The notes: a model not told the origin generated them from the letters alone. A stretch of 13,319 nt of DNA from Acidobacteriota bacterium (GCA_024638355.1 JAHEKO010000009.1:3429-16747); one strand, 5' to 3'. Shown: positions 1 through 7,385, counted from the first letter of the stretch. Program-made: numbers and translations.

Positions 1-1270
<1,270 letters not shown>

Positions 1271-1311
1271 CTCTCAAGGCTACCTCGGATTCGCGGGAGC
1301 GTCGCGGGTGA

Positions 1312-1322
1312 GTTTCCGAAAC
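1312..1322. promoter_or_regulatory. 11-bp palindrome in the purA divergent intergenic region
   Basis: GTTTC-C-GAAAC is a perfect inverted repeat near the middle of the 98-bp gap between the divergent starts at 1270 and 1369. Its position would suit an operator serving either gene. The match does not extend beyond 11 bp, so chance is a real possibility. I recognise no known regulator's site in it. Confidence 0.2.
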
Positions 1323-1368
1323 ACTGGAGGTCGGAAGAGCGTAGTACGGTTTGGATTCGGAGGGAGTC

Positions 1369-2010
1369 ATGAAGTACCTCGTAGCGCTCGTCGTTCTCGC
1401 CCTCGGCACCGCGCTTCCGGCCCGGGCCGACGACTACCGAAAGTTCGAGGCCGCGCATCCGCTCGCCGCGGGGCAGGCCCTTCACGTCGACTTCCTGTCG
1501 GGCGACCTCGAGATCGAGGCCGGCGCCGGCGACACGGTCGAGATCGTCATGGAGATCGAGTGCGAGTGGCGCCGCAGCGATTGCAAAGAGCTGCTCGACG
1601 ACGTCGAGATCGCCTGGCGCTCGAGCCCGCGCCGCCTGCATCTCGAGGTCGAGGGACTCGCCTCCTGGCGCCGCGCACGGGTCGACGTCGACGCCACCAT
1701 CCGCATGCCCGCTACGGCGGTCCTGTCGGTGGACATGACCGCCGGCCGCCTGCGAATCGATGGACCGACACGCGACATCCGGGTCGACATGGGCGCGGGC
1801 GAGGTGGGGGTCTGGGTGCCGGAGTCGGCGGTCGAGGGGGTCGCGCTTGACGTCGGCGTCGGCGACGCCAGGCTGCGGGGCGCCAGCCGCTTCATGAGCG
1901 GGGAGCGGGCGATGCTCATCGGCAGCGAGGTCGACTGGAACGAAGGGCCGGGAACGGCGCGTCTCGACGTCGAGCTGGGGGTGGGCGAAGTGACGGTCTG
2001 GCTCGACTGA
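1369..2010 (+). CDS. Exported DUF4097-like beta-helix protein, function unknown
   Basis: This 213-residue protein begins with a clear Sec signal peptide: MKYLVALVVLALGTALPARA, then DDYRK, with likely cleavage after ALPARA at residue 20. The ATG at 1369 is chosen over a TTG 18 bp upstream because GGAGGGAG lies just before it and the signal peptide then starts correctly. The mature part has repeated short strands of the form G-[D/E/R]-x-x-[I/V/L]: SGDLEIEAG (44-52), AGRLRIDG (125-132), AGEVGVWVP (143-151), VGDARLRG (164-171) and VGEVTVWLD (205-213). This rung-like pattern is typical of DUF4097/putative-adhesin proteins, which form a right-handed beta-helix. Cys65 and Cys72 could form a disulfide. 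No catalytic motif is seen. It is probably periplasmic or surface-exposed. The family assignment rests on pattern only. Confidence 0.85.
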   Translation: MKYLVALVVLALGTALPARADDYRKFEAAHPLAAGQALHVDFLSGDLEIEAGAGDTVEIVMEIECEWRRSDCKELLDDVEIAWRSSPRRLHLEVEGLASWRRARVDVDATIRMPATAVLSVDMTAGRLRIDGPTRDIRVDMGAGEVGVWVPESAVEGVALDVGVGDARLRGASRFMSGERAMLIGSEVDWNEGPGTARLDVELGVGEVTVWLD

Positions 2011-2032
2011 GCCGGGTCCGGCCTCCTCGTGC

Positions 2033-2038
2033 TATACT
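2033..2038 (+). promoter_or_regulatory. Possible -10 box (TATACT)
   Basis: TATACT lies 23 bp after the preceding stop codon, inside GCTATACT. The same 8-mer occurs just before the GTG at 9401. No -35 box is evident. If used, it would start a transcript near 2045 with a structured leader of about 100 nt ahead of the kinase gene, or a small RNA. Confidence 0.3.
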
Positions 2039-2068
2039 TCGCGCCTCATTACAACCAGGGGGGTGCTT

Positions 2069-2087
2069 GGCGGGCCGCGAGGCCGCC
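2069..2087 (+). other. GC-rich hairpin with GNRA tetraloop in the kinase leader
   Basis: GGCGGGCC, then GCGA, then GGCCGCC folds into a seven-pair stem with one bulged G and a GCGA (GNRA-class) loop. No T-tract follows, so it is not an intrinsic terminator. It lies in the 136-bp gap before the UbiB-type gene and could belong to a structured 5' leader or small RNA. High local GC makes chance stems common. Confidence 0.25.
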
Positions 2088-2134
2088 GGGGGGAAGGTCC
2101 GTGCCCGAGGCGAGGGTTGGTGGCAAGGTCAGGC

Positions 2135-2140
2135 TAGAAT
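2135..2140 (+). promoter_or_regulatory. -10-like TAGAAT close to a GTG start (possible leaderless transcript)
   Basis: TAGAAT ends 6 bp before the GTG at 2147. A transcript from this box would therefore begin at or within a base or two of the start codon. No Shine-Dalgarno sequence precedes the GTG, and no -35 box is visible at 16-18 bp spacing. The first T-A-G is also the in-frame stop that limits how far upstream the start can be. Confidence 0.4.
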
Positions 2141-2146
2141 CCCGAT

Positions 2147-3835
2147 GTGGCTGACGTGAGCGGTGCCTCGATCAGCGGGAAAGTTGGCGCCCGCGAGGCC
2201 GAGCCCGCGTTCGAGGTGCTCGAGGAGCGCAGGCCGCCGGGCCTGGTTCGACGCTACTTCACCACCCAGCGGCACCTGATCGGCCTGCTCTTCGGCGGCC
2301 TGGTCGCCTTCGTTCGCGCCCGGCCGCGCGATCGGCGCGGCTTCTGGTTCCAATGGGCGCGGGTCCTCTCCTGGCTGGTCCTGCCGCTCACCTCGTCGCG
2401 CTACGTCAATCTGCCCTTTCCGGTCCAGCTGCGGCGCCGGCTCGAGGCGCTCGGGCCGACCTACATCAAGCTCGGGCAGATCCTCAGCCTGCGCGAAGAC
2501 ATCCTGCCGCGCGAGATCACCGACGAGCTCAAGAAGCTCCTCGACCGGCTGCCCGCCCTGCCCTTCGAGCGTTTCGTGGCGCGGATCGAGACGGAGGTCG
2601 CGCGTCCGATCGACGACGTCTTCTCCTGGGTCCAGTCGACGCCGACGGGCTCGGCTTCGATCGGCCAGACCCACCGCGCCCGCACCCTCGACGGCGACGA
2701 GGTGGTGCTCAAGCTGGTCAAGCCCGGCATCCGCCGCACGATCGAGCGCGACGTGATCCTGCTGCGGATCCTGGGGCGCTCGCTTCAGCTCTTCCTCAAG
2801 AGGCTCCAGCCCAAGCGGGTGCTCGACGAGTTCTGCGACTACACGCTGCGCGAGGTCGATCTGCTGCGCGAGGCCGACAACGCCGAGAACTTCGCCGCCA
2901 ACTTCCGCGAGGACCACGAGATCGTCTTCCCGGCGATCTACCGGGAGCTGTCGACCCGGAACCTCCTCTGCATGGAGTTCCTCGACGGCGTCAAGCCCGA
3001 CTCGGCGGAGGCCCTGACCCTCACCCGCGCCGAGCGCAACGGCCTGACCAACCTCGGCGCCGGCGCGATCATCCAGATGCTCTACCAGGACGGCTTCTTC
3101 CACGCCGACCTCCACCCCGGCAACCTCCTGCTGCTCGACGGCAACCGCATCGGCTTCATCGATCTGGGAATGGTCGGGCGCTTCGACGACGATCTGCGGC
3201 GCAACCTCCTCTACTACTACTACTGCCTGGTGATGGGCGATTCGGAGAACGCGGCCCGCTACCTGGCGGCGCTGGCCGAGCCGGTGTCCCGCAGCGACCC
3301 GCGCGGCTTTCGTCGCGAGGTCGAGGAGATCTCGAGCCGCTGGCAGCGCAACCCGACGTTCCACGAGTACTCGATGGGCCAGCTGATCCTCGAATCGGTC
3401 AGCCGCGGCGTCCGCTACAACATGTACTTCCCGGTCGAGCTGGTGTTGATGGTCAAGGCGATCGTCACCTTCGAGGGGGTCGGCCAGATCCTCAACCCCG
3501 GCTTCGACGTGATCGAGGTGTCGAAGGTCCATATCGGCCGGATCTTCGCCCGTCAATTCAGCCCGTTGCGAATCGCGCGAGAGGGACTGCGCGGCGCGCC
3601 GGAGCTGGTGGACGCCCTGGTCAAGGCGCCGATGCTCGTGACGGAGGGTCTGCGCGTGCTCGAGCAGACCACGCGCCAACCGCGGGAAAACCCCTTCTCG
3701 GGCATCCGCGGAACGGTCTTCGCCGGCTTCCTGTTCGTCGCCGGAGCGATCGTCGCCGCCCTGAAGGGGCCGACCTGGCTGGCGATCCTCCTTTTCGGCG
3801 GAGGCGTGATGATCGGACTGCGCAGGGAAAGATAG
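2147..3835 (+). CDS. UbiB/ABC1 (ADCK) family atypical kinase-like ATPase
   Basis: This family of kinase-fold ATPases supports lipid and quinone metabolism at membranes; UbiB/Coq8 acts in ubiquinone synthesis. The protein has 562 residues. It shows the family's KxGQ motif (K108-LGQ111), the nucleotide-loop SASIGQTH (169-176), the ATP-binding lysine in VVLK (K189), an ExD segment in LREVDLL (235-241), the catalytic loop HADLHPGN (319-326) and the metal-binding FIDLG (337-341). The last is DLG where most members have DFG. Two C-terminal hydrophobic segments (about 522-540 and 542-557) look like the paired membrane helices of UbiB. The GTG at 2147 is the first possible start after an in-frame stop at 2135. 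The gene abuts the acyltransferase directly. No other quinone gene is present, so a role in membrane lipid handling is as likely as quinone synthesis. Confidence 0.95.
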   Translation: MADVSGASISGKVGAREAEPAFEVLEERRPPGLVRRYFTTQRHLIGLLFGGLVAFVRARPRDRRGFWFQWARVLSWLVLPLTSSRYVNLPFPVQLRRRLEALGPTYIKLGQILSLREDILPREITDELKKLLDRLPALPFERFVARIETEVARPIDDVFSWVQSTPTGSASIGQTHRARTLDGDEVVLKLVKPGIRRTIERDVILLRILGRSLQLFLKRLQPKRVLDEFCDYTLREVDLLREADNAENFAANFREDHEIVFPAIYRELSTRNLLCMEFLDGVKPDSAEALTLTRAERNGLTNLGAGAIIQMLYQDGFFHADLHPGNLLLLDGNRIGFIDLGMVGRFDDDLRRNLLYYYYCLVMGDSENAARYLAALAEPVSRSDPRGFRREVEEISSRWQRNPTFHEYSMGQLILESVSRGVRYNMYFPVELVLMVKAIVTFEGVGQILNPGFDVIEVSKVHIGRIFARQFSPLRIAREGLRGAPELVDALVKAPMLVTEGLRVLEQTTRQPRENPFSGIRGTVFAGFLFVAGAIVAALKGPTWLAILLFGGGVMIGLRRER

Positions 3836-5023
3836 ATGAAACGCGACGGCACCTCGCCCGACACCTACGACCCGCTCGACCCGGACTACATGCTCGACAT
3901 GGTCGAGACGTTCCTGGCGCCGCTCTCCCGCCACTACTTCCGGCCCCGACTGCTCGGCCTGCAGAACCTGCCTCCCGACGGGCCGGCGATCCTCGCCGCA
4001 AACCACAGCGGCAGCGCGTTTCCGTGGGACGGAATCGTGCTCGACAGCGAGATCTACCGGCGCGAGCAGCCGGATGCGGATCACAAGTGCCGCTCGGTGT
4101 TCGAGAAGACGCTGTCGGCGACCTGGTGGATGCGGCCGTTCGGCATCGACAACTTCTGGCGGCGCGCCGGGGGCGTCGACATGACGTTCGACAACTTCGA
4201 CCGTCTGCTGCAGCGGGGCGACCGCGTTCTCTACTACCCGGAGGGCGTACCCGGTATCGGCAAGGGCTTCAGGCGGCGCTACCAGCTCCAGCGCTTCAGC
4301 TCGAGCTTCGTCATCCATGCCGCGCGCAACAACGCTCCGGTGGTGCCGATCTACGTCGTCAACGCCGAGTGGGTGATCCCCTTCGCTTTCATGATCAAGC
4401 CGCTCGACGCGTTGATGATGCGCCTCTTCAAGGTGCCCTTCCTGCCGCTCCCCTGGGCGGTGCTGGCCATCATCTTCCCGTTCCTCTGGTATCTGGCGCT
4501 GCCGGCGCGGCTGATCTTCGTCATCGGCAAGCCGGTCGACGTCGCGGCGATGGTGCGCGAGGCCGGCCTGACGGATCTCGAGAACTGCGATCGCGAGGGG
4601 ATGCGGGGCGTGGCGGAGAAGATCCGCCATGCGATGCAGAAGCGGCTCGACCGCCACGTCGAGCGCTACGGCCGTTGGCCCTACCAGTGGCGGCTGCTGC
4701 GCCGGCGCTTCCGCGAGGCGAAGGGCAAGCGGCTCCTCTTTCTACCGCTCGCCTGGGTCTGGAAGCTCCAGGGGCACGCGCGCGATCGTCTCCGATCGCC
4801 GGCACGCAACGCCGTGCACCGCTTCTTCCGCGACTGGGACCTGCTCTTCTACTACCTGCCTTTCGGCTGGCTACCGCTCAGCCTCACCCGCCGCTGGCGC
4901 AAGCCGCCCTGCGGCTATCGCGGCCTCAGCGCCGCAGAGCGGCGCCGGCGCGAGGGCGCATTCTTCTGGAAACTCGAGGACAGGCCGCTGCCGCCGCGCG
5001 GGGCGGCTAGGCCGTCTCGATAG
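3836..5023 (+). CDS. PlsC-type lysophospholipid/glycerolipid acyltransferase family protein
   Basis: This is a probable membrane-associated acyltransferase that moves an acyl chain from acyl-CoA or acyl-ACP to a glycerolipid or related acceptor. It has 395 residues, longer than a minimal PlsC of about 240. The N-terminal domain carries the catalytic block NHSGSAFPWD (56-65), the acceptor-site block YYPEGVPGIGKGF (133-145) and the late block VVPIYVVNAEW (169-179). A hydrophobic stretch at about 202-222 probably contacts the membrane. The basic C-terminal 150 residues (with FRDWDLLFYYLPFGW) match no domain I recognise. The ATG follows the kinase stop codon immediately (TAG then ATG), with AGGGA upstream, so the two genes are surely cotranscribed. 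The catalytic His and Asp are separated by seven residues instead of the usual four. The last 17 bp overlap the convergent lipase gene. The acyl acceptor cannot be named. Confidence 0.9.
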   Translation: MKRDGTSPDTYDPLDPDYMLDMVETFLAPLSRHYFRPRLLGLQNLPPDGPAILAANHSGSAFPWDGIVLDSEIYRREQPDADHKCRSVFEKTLSATWWMRPFGIDNFWRRAGGVDMTFDNFDRLLQRGDRVLYYPEGVPGIGKGFRRRYQLQRFSSSFVIHAARNNAPVVPIYVVNAEWVIPFAFMIKPLDALMMRLFKVPFLPLPWAVLAIIFPFLWYLALPARLIFVIGKPVDVAAMVREAGLTDLENCDREGMRGVAEKIRHAMQKRLDRHVERYGRWPYQWRLLRRRFREAKGKRLLFLPLAWVWKLQGHARDRLRSPARNAVHRFFRDWDLLFYYLPFGWLPLSLTRRWRKPPCGYRGLSAAERRRREGAFFWKLEDRPLPPRGAARPSR

Positions 5024-6236
5024 CGCTTTCGAGCCGGTCGAGGAGACGTTCGAGCTCCTCGGTGGTCGGCGGCTCGGGGGGCGCCACCAGGCGCGGGCCG
5101 TCGTGAGTGAGGCCCACGTACTTCCACAGGTCGCGTTCGCGATCTTCGAGCACCTCGCGCTTCAAGCCGATGCCGTGCCGCGCCAGGATCGGCTCGAGCT
5201 CTTCGCGGCGCTCCCGGATGTCGCGCAGGGTCGCGCGGTAGGCGTACTCGCAAACGTCGCGGCGCGAAGCCCAGCTGAAGATGTTGTTGAAGAACATCCG
5301 GTAGTCGTCGCGCCGGGGCTCGAACAACACCACCTCGGAGTCGCCGTAGCGGCCCTCGTACGACTTCATCCCGACCCTCATCCGCGAGTAGATCATCGTG
5401 CGCAGCATCTGCGACAGCACCGACGGCAGGCCGCGATTCATCAGCTGACCTCGCCGCATCACCCCGCGCTCGACCGCGGTCATGGTGTCGACCGGCACGA
5501 TCGGATTCACGCAGAGCAGCAGGTCGACGCCGTTGTCGAGCGCGACCGAGGCGTGGAGCGTCTTGCTCAGCACGCCGTCGACATAGTGCCGGCCCTCGAT
5601 CTCGACCGGTGTGTAGACCCCCGGCAGGGCGGTCGACGCCTGCACCGCCTTGGAGATGGGTACGTGGTCGTGCCCCGGTTCTCCGAAGCGCATCGGCGCG
5701 CCCGAATCGAGGTCGACCGCCACTACCACCAGCTTGGTCGCGAGCTCGCGAAAGTCGTCGGTGCGGCCTTTCATCGAGTAGATCTCGGTGAGGAAGGCGC
5801 GAATCCTGTCGTTGTCGAAGATGCCGACCGGAAGGGCCCGCCCGAGGCGGGTCATCGCGTCGAGCAGGCTGCGATCGGCGGGATTCGACAGGTACTTCTG
5901 CAGCGCCTCGAGAAAGAGCTTCGGCACCGAGGTGACCGCTCGGGTGAGCTCGCCTCGCGCCGGCGTTAGAAAGATGCCGCTGTGGAACGGATGCTCGCCG
6001 GGCTCCTGTTTGACGATCGCCCGGCACATCTGTGACGGGGTCAGCTGATTGACCAGGTTGGCGGCCAGGAAGCTCCCGGCCGAGACACCGACGTAGACGT
6101 CGAGCGAGTTGAAATCGACGCCCTCGAGACACTCGTCGAGTGCTCGGAGGGCGCCGATCTCGTACACCGCTCCCTCGAGCCCGCCCCCAGCGAGGGCGAG
6201 CCCGATCTTGGGTCGATTCTCCGCTGAGCTAGCCAT
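5007..6236 (-). CDS. Patatin-like phospholipase/acyl hydrolase, third gene of the PHA-granule operon
   Basis: Patatins are Ser-Asp dyad hydrolases that cleave acyl esters. This 409-residue protein has the oxyanion loop GGGLEG (17-22), the nucleophile elbow GVSAG with Ser52, and the second catalytic residue Asp220 in YVDG. The usual Lys/Arg of GGGx[K/R]G is Glu21 here. No signal peptide is visible, so it should act in the cytoplasm or on a granule or membrane surface. The C-terminal third (about 285-409) is charged, has no hydrophobic helix and ends in a predicted helix. The start lies 24 bp after the phasin stop on the same strand and has no strong ribosome site, which suggests translation is linked to the upstream genes. 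Its place behind a PhaR-type regulator and a phasin suggests it acts on the granule lipid layer or on the polymer. That role is inferred from context. Confidence 0.93.
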   Translation of the reverse strand: MASSAENRPKIGLALAGGGLEGAVYEIGALRALDECLEGVDFNSLDVYVGVSAGSFLAANLVNQLTPSQMCRAIVKQEPGEHPFHSGIFLTPARGELTRAVTSVPKLFLEALQKYLSNPADRSLLDAMTRLGRALPVGIFDNDRIRAFLTEIYSMKGRTDDFRELATKLVVVAVDLDSGAPMRFGEPGHDHVPISKAVQASTALPGVYTPVEIEGRHYVDGVLSKTLHASVALDNGVDLLLCVNPIVPVDTMTAVERGVMRRGQLMNRGLPSVLSQMLRTMIYSRMRVGMKSYEGRYGDSEVVLFEPRRDDYRMFFNNIFSWASRRDVCEYAYRATLRDIRERREELEPILARHGIGLKREVLEDRERDLWKYVGLTHDGPRLVAPPEPPTTEELERLLDRLESAIETA

Positions 6237-6260
6237 GCGGCGTGTGTTCGACCCGCCGAC

Positions 6261-6662
6261 CTACTTGGCTCGCGTCCTCGGAGCGCTCTTGGGCCGCAGA
6301 GCGTCGACCTTGGCGGTCAGCTCCTCGACCCGCTTGGTCAGCCGCTGAATCTCGTGGCGGCTCGGCACGCCGAGTCGCTTGAGCGTCGCGGCCACGTTCT
6401 CGTCGAAGGACGAGCCGAGGCGATCGAGGGTCGACTCCGCCTTGTCGCGCACGTCATCGACCCTGTCCTCGACCTTGCCCTGCATCGACTCGAGGCGCTG
6501 CTTGCCGCGCTTCTCGAAGCTCTGTCCCTCTTTCACCAGCCGCTTGAAGAGCTTGGTGCCCTCTTCTTCGGCGACCGACAGGGCGCCCAGGCCGGCGAGC
6601 CAGATCTGATGGGCCGATTCGCGCATCTCGTCGGTGGTCTTCTTCTTCTTCTTTGTAGCCAT
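6261..6662 (-). CDS. Phasin, PhaI/PhaF family granule-associated protein
   Basis: Phasins coat polyhydroxyalkanoate granules and control their size and number. This 133-residue protein matches the PhaI/PhaF type (Pfam PF05597). It has a Lys-rich start (residues 4-8 are all Lys), the hallmark amphipathic segment AHQIWLAGLGALSVAEEEG (17-35), a long charged helix with no proline until residue 100, then GVPSRHEIQRLTKRVEELTAKVDAL (98-122), a heptad-patterned coil that probably mediates oligomerisation. It ends in a short basic tail and lacks the long histone-like tail of PhaF, so it resembles PhaI. GGAGGAAACC precedes the ATG, a strong ribosome site fitting an abundant protein. It sits 26 bp after the PhaR-type gene and 24 bp before the lipase. 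No PHA synthase lies in the window, so polymer production itself cannot be confirmed here. Confidence 0.92.
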   Translation of the reverse strand: MATKKKKKTTDEMRESAHQIWLAGLGALSVAEEEGTKLFKRLVKEGQSFEKRGKQRLESMQGKVEDRVDDVRDKAESTLDRLGSSFDENVAATLKRLGVPSRHEIQRLTKRVEELTAKVDALRPKSAPRTRAK

Positions 6663-6688
6663 GGTTTCCTCCAGAATGACGGGCGGCT

Positions 6689-7243
6689 TCAGCGAACGCT
6701 CTTGCTCGCCCGACGTCGAGCCGTCGACTTCTTGGCGACGGCGGTTTTCCTAGGTTTGGCCTTCTTGACGGCCTTCTTCTTCTTTTTCGCAACTTTCCGA
6801 GGCGCCTTGGTGGCGCTCTTCTTCTTGACGGGCGGCGCCGCTTCCAAACCGTGCAGCGAGTGCTCGAGCGCCTCGAGGCGCGTGCGCAGCACGCCCATCT
6901 CTTCCCGCGCCTGACGCAGCGGCGCGACGCGGTCTATCGACGCCTGCACGAGCCGATCGACGCCCGACTGGACCTGCTCCATCCCGGTCGAGAAGGCGCG
7001 CTCTCCGGCTCTCACCAGGTCGTGCATCAGCTCCGTGGGGAGTACGGACTTCCCCGCTTTGCCCTCTTCGAGAATCACCAGCGTCAAGGTGTGTGCCGTA
7101 ACGTCTTCGGAGGTCGCGTTATCGACGACCCGAACCTCTTGACCGCCGCGGACGAAGGCGGCGATCTCGTCGAGGGAGACGTACCGACTCTCCTCGGTGT
7201 CGTACAGCTTTCTGCTCTCGTAACGTTTGATCAAGCGAACCAT
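6689..7243 (-). CDS. phaR: PhaR-type PHA-accumulation regulator with PhaF-like H1-type basic tail
   Basis: PhaR proteins repress phasin and their own genes and are released when they bind nascent PHA. The 184-residue product starts MVRLIKRYESRKLYDTEESR, the signature of the PHB/PHA accumulation regulator DNA-binding domain (PF07879), running to about residue 62. ILEEGKAGKSVLPTELMHDLVR resembles the following PHB_acc region. Residues about 75-137 form a long helix ending in a leucine-rich coil (MGVLRTRLEALEHSLHGL). Residues 140-184 are a tail with 23 Lys/Arg in 45 positions, interspersed with Ala, Pro and Thr, like the nucleoid-binding tail of Pseudomonas PhaF. The ATG at 7243 is chosen because GAGG lies 6 nt upstream, the domain begins there, and an upstream extension would cross the promoter. 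It leads the operon with phasin and lipase. The regulatory role is inferred from homology and from the operator-like repeats. Confidence 0.93.
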   Translation of the reverse strand: MVRLIKRYESRKLYDTEESRYVSLDEIAAFVRGGQEVRVVDNATSEDVTAHTLTLVILEEGKAGKSVLPTELMHDLVRAGERAFSTGMEQVQSGVDRLVQASIDRVAPLRQAREEMGVLRTRLEALEHSLHGLEAAPPVKKKSATKAPRKVAKKKKKAVKKAKPRKTAVAKKSTARRRASKSVR

Positions 7244-7291
7244 TTGGAACCTCACAACCGGACGTGTTTGACTGCCGCCCGTCTTGACCGC

Positions 7292-7312
7292 GACGTGTTT
7301 GCCGCGCCGCGT
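7292..7312 (+). promoter_or_regulatory. Operator-like site C, inverted copy at the predicted transcription start
   Basis: GACGTGTTTGCCGC (7292-7305) matches, in inverted orientation, the minus-strand GACATGTTTGCCGC of site A (7333-7346) at 13 of 14 positions. The right half is degenerate (CCGC-GCC-GCGT, 7302-7312). The site covers about +1 to +20 of the predicted transcript. A further 10-bp direct copy of GACGTGTTTG lies at 7261-7270. Confidence 0.45.
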
Positions 7313-7319
7313 CAAGGCA

Positions 7320-7348
7320 TTTATACCGCACTGCGGCAAACATGTCAA
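7320..7348 (-). promoter_or_regulatory. Sigma-70-type promoter of the phaR-phasin-patatin operon
   Basis: On the minus strand TTGACA (7343-7348) and TATAAA (7320-7325) are separated by exactly 17 bp. This matches the housekeeping consensus at 6/6 and 5/6 positions and is the only textbook promoter in the window. Transcription should begin near 7313, giving a leader of about 70 nt before the ATG at 7243. The palindromic repeat fills most of the spacer, so bound repressor and RNA polymerase should exclude each other. Confidence 0.85.
7321..7340 (-). promoter_or_regulatory. Operator-like palindrome A, in the promoter spacer
   Basis: Read on the minus strand this is TTTGCCGC-A-GTGCGG-T-ATAA. Its core, CCGCA-C-TGCGG on the plus strand (7326-7336), is a perfect 11-bp palindrome. 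It overlaps the -10 box and spacer, centred near -18. It has the same CNGC-N3-GCNG layout as the CTGC-N3-GCAG sites I recall for Paracoccus PhaR, with CCGC/GCGG half-sites instead. Binding by the adjacent PhaR-type protein is inferred. Confidence 0.65.
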
Positions 7349-7365
7349 CAGGCCCATACGGCCGC

Positions 7366-7385
7366 TTATTCCGCACCGCGGCAAA
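7366..7385 (-). promoter_or_regulatory. Operator-like palindrome B, direct repeat of A 45 bp upstream
   Basis: This copy matches copy A at 18 of 20 positions and has the same orientation (TTTGCCGC-G-GTGCGG-A-ATAA on the minus strand). Its core is CCGC-ACC-GCGG at 7371-7381. It is centred near -63 relative to the predicted start, upstream of the -35 box, as an auxiliary site would be. The whole copy is intergenic, since the preceding gene's stop codon is at 7410. Confidence 0.6.

Noticed and set aside
2011..2022. GCCGGGTCCGGC inverted repeat after the DUF4097-like gene as a terminator
   Set aside because: Only a four-pair stem with a four-base loop is possible, and no T-tract follows.
2086..2110. 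Resemblance to the GGAGGAAAGTCCGGGC segment of RNase P RNA
   Set aside because: Several mismatches are present, and there is no room for the rest of RNase P RNA, since the kinase coding region starts at 2147.
2129..4657. 842-codon open frame on the minus strand opposite the kinase and acyltransferase genes
   Set aside because: Composition is dominated by His, Asp, Glu, Arg, Gln and Val, the mirror image of a GC-rich gene read antisense. No domain is seen, and both plus-strand genes have full catalytic motifs.
6640..6655. CTT triplet run as a simple-sequence repeat with phase-variation potential
   Set aside because: It only encodes the Lys-rich start of the phasin, and the unit is a triplet, so length change would not shift the frame.
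7244..7384. N-terminal extension of the PhaR-type protein to an ATG at 7384
   Set aside because: It would run through the -35, -10 and operator repeats, and PhaR domains start at the MVRLIKRY position, which has its own ribosome site.
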